Below are positions 36,617-43,902 of a stretch of 60,053 nucleotides of DNA, piece after piece; positions within the stretch are counted from its first letter, which is position 1, and every line of letters starts with the position of its first letter. The DNA lies in assembly GCA_020638135.1 (NCBI GenBank), contig JACKJE010000019.1, positions 1-60,053 on the forward strand, written 5' to 3'. Both the position numbers and the translations under genes were made by a program. Source of the stretch: Methylobacteriaceae bacterium. GTDB lineage: Bacteria; Pseudomonadota; Alphaproteobacteria; Rhizobiales; Beijerinckiaceae. The notes beneath the pieces were generated by a model. It did no database searches. It was given only the letters and a program-made list of their open reading frames with translations, and had not been told where the DNA came from.

Positions 36617-38692
36617 TTACTTGACCAGACGTAGCCCGCTGCCCGAGGCTGACGCGCCGATCGCGGTAAAGACGGCGGTGAGAGAAGCCGCGTCGGTCGC
36701 GGTATAAGCGTAATTGGTCTGGCTGGCGCATTGGCCGAGCAAGGTTTGCGCCGCCGCCTGCTGGGCCGACGTCAGGTATCCGGCGTGATTGAACGTCACC
36801 GTGTAAATTTTCACGCCGGCCGCCTTGGCGTTCCTGCAGGCAGCGAGTAGGCGATTGTCCATCAGCGTATTGAAGGCGGCGTAGTTGGTCACCGCATTGG
36901 CGTTCCATAAGCGCGTGTCGCCGAGATACCCATAAGCGGAATAGTCAGAGACGTTCTTGGTCGTAAGCGCCGCAGCGTTGTTGCCATTGTCGATCAACTC
37001 GTTGACGCCGTCGGTCATGAGCACGATCACCTTTTCGACGCCGGGCGTGCCATAGGCCGCGCCATCGGCGTAAGGCGCTCTGGGCGACAATGTGCGCCAC
37101 GCCCACATCAATCCTTCCGAAATGATCGTGCCGCCGCTCTGCCAGTAGCTCAGACCGTCGATTTTCGATTTGACGGTCGACGTGTTGTTGGTCAGCCGCA
37201 AGACCGGGTCCGGGCAACCCGCGTTCGGACCATACGTGTAGCCAGCCGCATCGGGCGTCTCCTGTATGATCGCGGCCTTTGTCGCGCCATCGTATTTCAT
37301 GAGCCAGCTGCCCGCCCCGTAGTCGATGGCGGCCACGGGCGTCCATCCCCAGGAAGCCTGAATCTGCCCATTCGTATCCATGAGATAATTATTGTGGAAA
37401 CCCTGCGTGGCTGAAGAATAGGGACCAGGCGGAACGGCAATCGTAGTGTTGAAGGGCGAGAAATCCGGTTCATCCGGCCAGAAATAGGGCACGAACAGCG
37501 ACAGCGAATCCGCGGTCGAGGGCGGCGTATCCGTCACATCGTAATCGGTGGACGCCGGATAGCTCCAACCGCGATTCGCATTCAACCAGGTCTGCTCGGT
37601 CTTCGACACGCGAACCTCGACGCAACCTTTCCATCTCGTCGGATTGTTGTTCTGGTCACGCGTTCTCTTGAAAAGTTCGTACTGGCTGACGATCGCCGGT
37701 TGCTTGAACCAGTCGCAAGCTCCGTTGTTCGGGTAGTTGGCGTCCAAGGCGTAGAACCCGACGGGAATCCGGTAGGTAATTCCCGTCGCTGGCGACGTCC
37801 AAGACTGCAGCGTCAGCGGGGCGACCGTGTTCGGGGTGACATCCGCTGCATGAGCTGACGTCACGCCGAATAATTCCTGAGCCATGCGACGGATCGGCGC
37901 GAGGATGTCGAGAATGTCGCGAGCGTCGCCAGTGCCGCCCGATCCGGCGCCGCCGCCCGAACCGCCGCCGGAGCCGCCCCAGTTCGGTACGCAACCTGCG
38001 CCCTGCGTAACCTGGTAGTCGCGATACCATTGACCGTTGAACGGGCTGACTGCTGTCGTGTCGATGTAATTGGCGACGCTCGCCGCATCGGTCAGGCCCG
38101 GGTTCACCACTGCGACGTAAGGAACGACGCTTACGCGCGCCGCGCCGCCGCCTGCGCCCATCACCGCGTCCACCATCGCCTTCGCGGCGGCTTTGAGATC
38201 GCCCATGTTGGCGGACATCGATCCGGTATTGTCGAGCGCGAGGGCCAGTTCGAGAGGCTTCGCCGCCGACACGCCGCTCGTCGTCGCGCGGGACGTTACT
38301 GAAAAACTCAGCCGCTCCATGCCGATCAGCTTTTGCAATACGGTCGGCGCGTCTCCGGTGATCTTGACCTCGTAGAGCCCGGCGGACACGTCGGTCTCGA
38401 CGATTTGCAGCCGAAGAGCCGCCGCGCGGGCGCCGAAGATGGCGTTGACAGCGCCTGCCGCGATCGCCTGGCGCTCCGTCTGGGACAGGTTCGCCTTGGA
38501 GGCAGCCGCGAGTACCGCCGTGTCCGCCGCGGCCTGAGCTGCGACCCTGACGCTGTTCAACCGCGAGAATTCGATGGCGCCGCCAATCGCCGCCATCGCA
38601 GGAATGACCGTTACAGCCGTGAGAACAGCGACGGAACCGTCATCGCGCCTGAAGAACCGCTGGACGGCCTTTGAAACACGCTTCGTCATCAT
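36617..38692 (-). CDS. TadE/TadG-like protein with von Willebrand A domain
   Basis: A 691-residue exported protein of the TadG type. The N-terminus RRDDGSVAVLTAVTVIPAMA is the hydrophobic, pilin-like segment of Flp-pilus assembly proteins. A von Willebrand A domain follows, with the metal-site motif LALDNTGSMS at about residue 153 and later VEKVIVLMTDGVNEL. A Gly-rich stretch (WGGSGGGSGGGAGSGGTGD) sits inside the domain, and long insertions distinguish it from shorter relatives. No other tad/cpa genes adjoin it. Composition looks less GC-rich than neighbours. It probably acts at the cell surface; the exact role is unknown. Confidence 0.8.
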   Translation of the reverse strand: MMTKRVSKAVQRFFRRDDGSVAVLTAVTVIPAMAAIGGAIEFSRLNSVRVAAQAAADTAVLAAASKANLSQTERQAIAAGAVNAIFGARAAALRLQIVETDVSAGLYEVKITGDAPTVLQKLIGMERLSFSVTSRATTSGVSAAKPLELALALDNTGSMSANMGDLKAAAKAMVDAVMGAGGGAARVSVVPYVAVVNPGLTDAASVANYIDTTAVSPFNGQWYRDYQVTQGAGCVPNWGGSGGGSGGGAGSGGTGDARDILDILAPIRRMAQELFGVTSAHAADVTPNTVAPLTLQSWTSPATGITYRIPVGFYALDANYPNNGACDWFKQPAIVSQYELFKRTRDQNNNPTRWKGCVEVRVSKTEQTWLNANRGWSYPASTDYDVTDTPPSTADSLSLFVPYFWPDEPDFSPFNTTIAVPPGPYSSATQGFHNNYLMDTNGQIQASWGWTPVAAIDYGAGSWLMKYDGATKAAIIQETPDAAGYTYGPNAGCPDPVLRLTNNTSTVKSKIDGLSYWQSGGTIISEGLMWAWRTLSPRAPYADGAAYGTPGVEKVIVLMTDGVNELIDNGNNAAALTTKNVSDYSAYGYLGDTRLWNANAVTNYAAFNTLMDNRLLAACRNAKAAGVKIYTVTFNHAGYLTSAQQAAAQTLLGQCASQTNYAYTATDAASLTAVFTAIGASASGSGLRLVK

Positions 38693-38891
38693 CGAAATCC
38701 CAGCGTCGTTGTAGTCTCGGAGTCGCCCCGACGTATCGAATGCAAAAATGCTCCGGCGACGCTAGAGCCCGTTCCTTCACGCCGCGTGAACCAGCGTGGT
38801 TAGAGATCCGTTGACACAAGAGAATACCAAACAGAATCAGACTGTCGGCGCGACCGTTTGACTTGCCGGCGGCCCGCGCCGACATTGCGGA

Positions 38892-39215
38892 ATGCCATTT
38901 ATTTGCGACATCCCCGCCGTCGCCACCCAACTCCAGGACGACAATGTCGTGCGCATCACGCGCTGGGATTTCGAACCCGGCGCGGTGACCGGCATGCACC
39001 GGCACGGCTGGCCCTATTTCGTCGTCATGCTGACCGACGGCAATCTGCGCGCGGAGGTCGATGGCGTCGTGCAGGACCGGCCTATGACTGCGGGCACGAG
39101 CTATGCGCGGCCCGCCGGCGTCGAGCATGACATCCAGAACGGCTCGGACCATCCGATCGCCTTCGTCGAGATCGAGGTGAAGCGGCCGGACCTGCTTGTC
39201 ATGGACAAGGGCTGA
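38892..39215 (+). CDS. Cupin-domain protein
   Basis: A 107-residue single-domain cupin. The first cupin motif is seen as GAVTGMHRHGWPYFVVMLTD (His ligands in HRHGW) and the second as MTAGTSYARPAGVEHDIQNG, enough for a small beta-barrel with a metal site. Function unknown; such proteins are often binding proteins or small dioxygenase-like enzymes. It starts a plus-strand run with the DUF3303 gene five bases downstream. Confidence 0.78.
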   Translation: MPFICDIPAVATQLQDDNVVRITRWDFEPGAVTGMHRHGWPYFVVMLTDGNLRAEVDGVVQDRPMTAGTSYARPAGVEHDIQNGSDHPIAFVEIEVKRPDLLVMDKG

Positions 39216-39219
39216 CCGC

Positions 39220-39510
39220 GTGCTGTTCATGGTCATCGAGCGCTTCCGCGACAACGACATGGTCCCCGTTTACGAGCGTTTGCGCGACGCCGGTCGCGGA
39301 CTTCCGGATGGGCTCGAATATGTCGACAGCTGGGTCGAGCCGACTTTCGCGCGATGCTTCCAGCTGATGCGCTGCGACGATCCGGCATTGTTCCAGCAGT
39401 GGGTTTTGCACTGGCGCGGAACCGGCGCCACGATCGAAATCGTTCCGGTCGTACCCGCTGCGCGAACTCGCGAAGTCGTCACGCCGTTCCTGGCGCCAGC
39501 CAAGGGCTGA
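39220..39510 (+). CDS. DUF3303 family protein
   Basis: A 96-residue protein with the family pattern MVIERFRDNDMVPVYERL, YVDSWVEPTFARCFQLMRCD and EIVPVVPAARTREVV, a small alpha-beta barrel-like fold of unknown function. A GTG at 39220 gives the family-like start (V)LFMVIERF and has AAGGG upstream; the ATG at 39229 is an alternative. It follows the cupin gene after four bases, suggesting a two-gene unit. Confidence 0.78.
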   Translation: MLFMVIERFRDNDMVPVYERLRDAGRGLPDGLEYVDSWVEPTFARCFQLMRCDDPALFQQWVLHWRGTGATIEIVPVVPAARTREVVTPFLAPAKG

Positions 39511-39583
39511 GGACGCCAGAGCTTGAATGTGACGGGCCGAACCCCACAATGGCCGCGACGATTCGTTTCAATCAGCGGAAAAC

Positions 39584-39997
39584 ATGGCCATTCCCGGAAA
39601 GTCCTGCGGAACCTGCACGATGTGCTGTTCCGCGCTCGAAATCGACCATTTCAACAAGCCGATGGGCGTGGTCTGCCAGCACTGCATCAAGAGCGGCGGC
39701 TGCGACGCCTATTCGACGCGCCCGCAAGTGTGCCGCGACTTCGAATGCGACTGGATGATGGAGCGCGACCTGCCCGCCACGCTGCGCCCCGACAAGGTCG
39801 GCACGATCCTGATGGAAGATCCCGACAACGAGGATTATCAGGCGGTCTGCGAGCCGTCGAAGCCGATGGCCTGGCGCCACCCGCTGGTGTTCAAGCATCT
39901 CGTCGCGCAGGCCAAGGCGGGGCGCACGGTCATCGCCAAGTCGGGGCTCAAGGCATGGCGCATCTATCCGGACGGACATTTCTCCGAATGGTCCTGA
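39584..39997 (+). CDS. YkgJ-like cysteine-cluster protein
   Basis: A 137-residue protein with an N-terminal CxxCxxCC cluster (SCGTCTMCCSALEI, Cys 8, 11, 14, 15) and further cysteines (CQHCIKSGGC, CRDFEC). This is the pattern of the YkgJ family, thought to bind zinc or an iron-sulfur cluster. Function unknown. It overlaps no gene and is followed after 13 bases by the Nudix gene, probably co-transcribed. Confidence 0.8.
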   Translation: MAIPGKSCGTCTMCCSALEIDHFNKPMGVVCQHCIKSGGCDAYSTRPQVCRDFECDWMMERDLPATLRPDKVGTILMEDPDNEDYQAVCEPSKPMAWRHPLVFKHLVAQAKAGRTVIAKSGLKAWRIYPDGHFSEWS

Positions 39998-40010
39998 GGC
40001 TGGCGGCGGC

Positions 40011-40571
40011 ATGAGCAAGCTGCCCGAGCCCTGGCGCGTCACGGCGTCGCGGACGCTGGTCAAGGACAGGTGGATCGACCTGCGCGCCGACGATTGCGTG
40101 CGTGCGGACGGGCTCGAGATCAAGCCCTACTACATCCTCGACTATCCCGACTGGGTGCAGGTGATCGCGATCGACGCGGACGAAAACCTCGTCGTCATCC
40201 GGCAATACCGACACGGCGCGCGTCGCGTGACGCTGGAAATCCCCTCGGGCTGCGTCGATGCAGAGGACACGGACCCGGTTGCCGCAGGCCTGCGCGAGTT
40301 GCGGGAAGAGACGGGCTATGTCGCCGATCGTGTCCGGCTCGTGGCGACCATCACCAACAATCCGCAGAACCAGACCAACAGGATATTCATCGTGCTCGCC
40401 GAAGGCGCGCGGCGCGTCGGCGAGCAGCAACTCGAAGAGAGCGAAGAGATCGCGGTCGAACTGATGCCGCTCGCACAGGCGCGTGTCGCCGCGCTCGCCG
40501 GCGGCTTCGATCATTCCGCGCAGATCGCCTCGCTGCTGATCGCGCTGGAGAAGCGCGATCCACCGGCCTGA
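40011..40571 (+). CDS. Nudix hydrolase
   Basis: A 186-residue Nudix-family hydrolase of the ADP-ribose-pyrophosphatase-like shape. The N-terminal part has VTASRTLVKDRWIDLRAD and QVIAIDADENLVVIRQYRHG. The Nudix box reads GCVDAEDTDPVAAGLREL then REETGY: the REx(2)EEx(G) core is intact, but the first Glu position is shifted by one residue. That variation is known in this fold; the substrate cannot be predicted. The next gene is convergent, its stop immediately adjacent. Confidence 0.86.
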   Translation: MSKLPEPWRVTASRTLVKDRWIDLRADDCVRADGLEIKPYYILDYPDWVQVIAIDADENLVVIRQYRHGARRVTLEIPSGCVDAEDTDPVAAGLRELREETGYVADRVRLVATITNNPQNQTNRIFIVLAEGARRVGEQQLEESEEIAVELMPLAQARVAALAGGFDHSAQIASLLIALEKRDPPA

Positions 40572-40799
40572 TTACGCCGGCGCCAGCTCGCTCTCGAAAC
40601 AGCCGATCGCGCGCTCGCCGAATTCGACGAGATAAACCGTTGCGCTCGTCTCCTCCTGGTGGCCGATCTTGATGATTTCGCCGAGCGCGCCTTCGGCCGC
40701 AAGCAGCTCGTCGGACGCGACATCGGGATAAGTGCCGTCGTTGACGAGATCGGCGGCGGCGCGCACCTGCTGGTTCAGCGCGTATCTCGGTTCGCTCAT
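40572..40799 (-). CDS. NifZ-like protein
   Basis: A 75-residue protein matching the small NifZ domain. RYALNQQVRAAADLVNDGTY has the conserved NDGT(Y/F)P, followed by EGALGEIIKIGHQ and VYLVEFGERAIGCFESEL, the usual layout of strands. NifZ assists nitrogenase MoFe-protein P-cluster maturation. The ATG at 40799 (MSEPRYALN) is chosen; upstream frame extension is low-complexity. The HesB/IscA gene lies 10 bases upstream on the same strand, so both are probably one transcript. Confidence 0.8.
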   Translation of the reverse strand: MSEPRYALNQQVRAAADLVNDGTYPDVASDELLAAEGALGEIIKIGHQEETSATVYLVEFGERAIGCFESELAPA

Positions 40800-40809
40800 G
40801 GCGGCCTCC

Positions 40810-41118
40810 TCAACGGGTCGAGCAGCAGGTCGCCTTGGGATCGTGGAAGACGAGTTTCGTCTCGGCGACGCTGTCAACAAAATCGATCGTCACGCCTTCG
40901 AGCAGGATGCGGCTCTCGGTCGGCACGAACAGGCGGAAGCCGTTGCGCTGGATGACGCCGTCGCCGGCCTCCGGTTCGGCGCGCACGCTCATGTCCGCAT
41001 TCAACCCCGAGCAGCCGCCGGGACTGACGGCGAGGCGAAAACCAGCCCCCGGTCCGCCGTCGGTCATCACCATCATGCGAATGAAACGTTCGGCCTTGGG
41101 CGTGATCTCGAAGCTCAT
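40810..41118 (-). CDS. HesB/IscA-type iron-sulfur assembly protein
   Basis: A 102-residue A-type iron-sulfur carrier of the HesB family, of the kind found in nif clusters. It has SFEITPKAERFIRMMV, GGCSGLNADMSV with the first conserved Cys, and the C-terminal KLVFHDPKATCCSTR. The usual C-terminal CGC ligand pair appears here as two adjacent cysteines (TCC) without the glycine, a departure worth noting. The start at 41118 matches family length. It precedes the NifZ-like gene and diverges from the NifO-like gene. Confidence 0.82.
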   Translation of the reverse strand: MSFEITPKAERFIRMMVMTDGGPGAGFRLAVSPGGCSGLNADMSVRAEPEAGDGVIQRNGFRLFVPTESRILLEGVTIDFVDSVAETKLVFHDPKATCCSTR

Positions 41119-41254
41119 CGGGCTCTCCGTGCAGCGAATGTCGCAAAGCCGACGCGCGTGTTGCACCGACGGCCTCTCCGGCTGGTTTTCGCAAGCGATA
41201 TGCCAACAGGCGACTGGAACGCCGCTTGCTGTGTGGACCGCAAAGGAGTGGGCG

Positions 41255-41683
41255 ATGAGCAACGTGATCTTCTACGAGAAACCGGGATGCGCGACCAATG
41301 CGCGCCAGAAAGCGGCTCTGGCTGCGGCCGGCCATTCGGTCGATGCGCGCAGCCTGCTTTCGGCGCCGTGGACCGGCAACGAATTGCTATCCTATTTCGT
41401 CGGTTTGCCGGTCGCGTTCTGGTTCAACAAGGCGTCGCCCCGCATCAAGAGCGGCGCCTTCGATCCAGCCGCGCAGACGCAAGCGAGCGCGATTGCCGCG
41501 ATGCTCGCCGATCCTCTGCTGATCCGAAGGCCGCTGATCGCTGCCGACGGCGTGCGGCGCGCGGGGTTCGACAACGATCTCGTCGCGCGATTGGTCGGCG
41601 ACAGCGACGTCTCCAGCGTACAGGGCTGCGCGCATGGCGACGCCGCGCATTCCGCCTGCCCCGCGCCCGGGATCAGCGCGTAA
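41255..41683 (+). CDS. ArsC-family nitrogenase-associated protein (NifO-like)
   Basis: A 142-residue ArsC/Spx-fold protein resembling NifO, an arsenate-reductase-like protein often encoded with nif genes. The N-terminus IFYEKPGCATNARQKAALAA has the catalytic-position Cys, and the later LIRRPLIAADGVRRAGFDN matches the family. The C-terminal tail adds GCAHGDAAHSACPAPG, a CxHx4HxxC arrangement that could bind a metal; this is observed, not a known family feature. AAGGAG precedes the ATG at 41255. Its end overlaps the end of the 2Fe-2S gene by 11 bases. Confidence 0.75.
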   Translation: MSNVIFYEKPGCATNARQKAALAAAGHSVDARSLLSAPWTGNELLSYFVGLPVAFWFNKASPRIKSGAFDPAAQTQASAIAAMLADPLLIRRPLIAADGVRRAGFDNDLVARLVGDSDVSSVQGCAHGDAAHSACPAPGISA

Positions 41684-42023
41684 GCGCCATCGCGAGCCGC
41701 TCGACGAGGCGGCCCCCCTTGAGATGCGTCTCGAAGATTTCGTCGATGTCGGCTTCGGTCTGGGGGCGATACCAGACGCCTTCCGGATAGACGACCATCA
41801 GCGGGCCCGCCGAACAAAAACCCATGCACCCGCTCGCCGAAAAGCCGATGTCCGGCACGCCCGCCGCCTCGATCTTCTTCGCCATGCGTTCCCACAGCGG
41901 CGCGGCCCCGGCCGCGCCGCAGGAGCCGCGCGGATGCTGCGGCGGACGCTGCGTGTGGCAGGCAAAGGCGTGGCGAACGAAGACTTTCGGCAAGTCCAGA
42001 TCGGTTTCGAACGGCGCAATCAT
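41673..42023 (-). CDS. Thioredoxin-like 2Fe-2S ferredoxin
   Basis: A 116-residue protein of the thioredoxin-like [2Fe-2S] ferredoxin group. Four cysteines, Cys22 (FACHTQ), Cys35 (GSCGAAG), Cys66 and Cys70 (SGCMGFCSAGP), have the Cx12C ... Cx3C spacing of this cluster type. Relatives occur beside nif genes and as subunits of dehydrogenases; an electron-transfer role is inferred. It starts at 42023 and is divergent from the TPR gene. Confidence 0.85.
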   Translation of the reverse strand: MIAPFETDLDLPKVFVRHAFACHTQRPPQHPRGSCGAAGAAPLWERMAKKIEAAGVPDIGFSASGCMGFCSAGPLMVVYPEGVWYRPQTEADIDEIFETHLKGGRLVERLAMALTR

Positions 42024-42155
42024 CGTGGCTCCTCGGTCTCGCACGCCAATGTCGGCAAGGCGCCGCGCCTGTCGGGCATCCGACACGCGCGCGCCATCCG
42101 CCCGATTTTGTCGCGGCGCGCAGCTTGCTTCGATGAGATCTGCAAGGAGCATGCG

Positions 42156-42653
42156 ATGATGGAAGCCGCCACACTGTCTGGACCGACGCCGCTCGATCTC
42201 GTCGATTTCGGCGAACTCCCGGAGGCGACGAATGCGCTGTTGCAGGAGGGCGTGCTCGCCTATCGCTGCAACCCCGATCTCGCGCGGGAAAAATTCGAGC
42301 GCGCGCTCGAGGAGGCGCCGGCGCAATTGCCGGTCCACTTCTGCCTCTACAAGATCCACACCTATCAGGGTCGGCTGGACGAGGCGCTGGCGTCAGCGCA
42401 GCTCGGCCTTTGCGAAGCGGCGCGTCAGGCAGGCTGGCCGGCGGACTGGCGCAGATGGCGCCGCCCGCAGGATGCGCAGCAACCGGCCGCGCGCTTCGCG
42501 CTCTACACGCTGAAGGCGCTCGCCTTCATCCGGCTGAAGCGCGACGAAAGGGCGCAGACCGCCGAGATTCTGGAGGCGCTACGCCAACTCGATCCAGCCG
42601 GCCATGTCGGCTGGCCGGTCGTCGCCGCGCTGGCCGACGGCTGCAGCGCCTAG
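42156..42653 (+). CDS. Tetratricopeptide-repeat protein of nif-accessory type
   Basis: A 165-residue soluble protein containing TPR-like helices (EGVLAYRCNPDLAREKFERA, FCLYKIHTYQGRLDEALASA) and a conserved C-terminal ARFALYTLKALAFIRLKRDE. Short TPR proteins of this form accompany nif accessory genes in other diazotrophs, which fits its neighbours. AAGGAG lies six bases before the ATG at 42156. The precise role is not known. Confidence 0.72.
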   Translation: MMEAATLSGPTPLDLVDFGELPEATNALLQEGVLAYRCNPDLAREKFERALEEAPAQLPVHFCLYKIHTYQGRLDEALASAQLGLCEAARQAGWPADWRRWRRPQDAQQPAARFALYTLKALAFIRLKRDERAQTAEILEALRQLDPAGHVGWPVVAALADGCSA

Positions 42654-42661
42654 CGAAAATC

Positions 42662-43825
42662 CTATCGCACGAGCCGGAGACGCGCCTGGATCGCGTCGAA
42701 GATGCGATTGAAGGCAAGGTCGATCTCGGCCTGGTCGGTCGCCGCGAAATAATAGCCGGTGGTCGCGCAGGCCATCAGAGCGGGCTCGAGCCGGTTCTGG
42801 ATCGGCGCCACCGTCTGCTGGTAGGCGGCCTCCGTCGGCATCGGGATATACTTGGTGTTGAGCACCATGACCGTGACGCCCTGCCCTTTCAGTGTGTCGC
42901 AGAGCCGATCGTCGAAGGGATGAAAACCGCCGACGCGGTCGCGGCGGCCCTGCACGCCGTCGGTGACAATGATCGCGAACTTCCTGGGCGTCGCGAACCC
43001 GTCGCCCTGCGAGCCGACGTCGCCGTTGAAGACCGGCATGGCGCCCGAAAACGAGGTGTTGCCGCCGAGCCGGTAGTTCTGGATGAACCGCTGCGCAGAG
43101 GCGAGATCCGTGGTGAGCGGCACGGCGCGCTGCGGCGTGTCGTCGAACGTGTCGATGGCGACACGATACAGGTCGCGTGGGCCCTGCGTCGCGGCGATGC
43201 GGCCGATCATGGTTCCCACGGCGTTCTTGAGCACGTCGAGGCGTGTGAGAATACCGAGGTTCTGCGCGACCTGAAGATTGCTGATCCTCTGGCCGCCCTC
43301 GGGGTCGTGGCATGCGAAGGCGCAGCCGACGGCGGCGCGCAGCTGATCGCGGCCTGTCGCCGTCGCCGCGAGCCCCATGGACGCGGAAGCGTCAAGCAGG
43401 AAGTCGACGTCCATCTTGCGGCCGGTCTGTTTCGGCACGGCGGCCGTCGTCGTGGTCGAGACGCGCGTCACGCCGAATATCCGGCCGAAATTCGTCGTCG
43501 TCTCCGCATTCACGGTCACGACGATGTTGTTGTTGACCGTCTGCAACGCGACGCTGGCTACGCGGACGGGCGAGCCCGCCGGAAATGCGGCGGCGACAGC
43601 GGCTTCCGCTTTGGTCTGCAGGACGGCGTCGGATGCGCCGGAAATGTCGAGGCCGGCGGCGAGCACGGCCGCGTCGACCGTCGCCTGCAATTTGACCTTC
43701 GACGCCGCCACACGGGCGTAGTCGGTCGCCGCGCCCACCAGCATGACCGCCGGCAGCAGGACGACGGAAAACAGGACCGCTACAGATCCCGAGCGATCTG
43801 TTCCAAAACGAGACAGATTGAGCAT
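42662..43825 (-). CDS. TadG-like pilus-assembly protein with von Willebrand A domain
   Basis: A 387-residue exported protein with an N-terminal pilin-like hydrophobic segment (DRSGSVAVLFSVVLLPAVML) and a von Willebrand A domain with DVDFLLDASASMGLAATATG (metal-site DxSxS). It has a Cys-containing loop (GCAFACHDPEGG) and KFAIIVTDGVQGRRDRVGG. It is a compact form of TadG, the kind found in Flp/tad loci, but no other tad gene adjoins it. The start at 43825 (MLNLSRFGTD) is preferred over a codon 14 residues upstream. Confidence 0.83.
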   Translation of the reverse strand: MLNLSRFGTDRSGSVAVLFSVVLLPAVMLVGAATDYARVAASKVKLQATVDAAVLAAGLDISGASDAVLQTKAEAAVAAAFPAGSPVRVASVALQTVNNNIVVTVNAETTTNFGRIFGVTRVSTTTTAAVPKQTGRKMDVDFLLDASASMGLAATATGRDQLRAAVGCAFACHDPEGGQRISNLQVAQNLGILTRLDVLKNAVGTMIGRIAATQGPRDLYRVAIDTFDDTPQRAVPLTTDLASAQRFIQNYRLGGNTSFSGAMPVFNGDVGSQGDGFATPRKFAIIVTDGVQGRRDRVGGFHPFDDRLCDTLKGQGVTVMVLNTKYIPMPTEAAYQQTVAPIQNRLEPALMACATTGYYFAATDQAEIDLAFNRIFDAIQARLRLVR

Positions 43826-43902
43826 GGCGTGGCCTCCATGCGCAGCGCGGCGCAGGAGACGCGCCAACTATATTCAGGCGCAATATGGGACAGCCGCGGG
43901 AA

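Noticed and set aside
42662..43825. Start of a tad/Flp pilus locus
   Set aside because: No pilin, prepilin peptidase, secretin or ATPase gene is present near either TadG-like gene.
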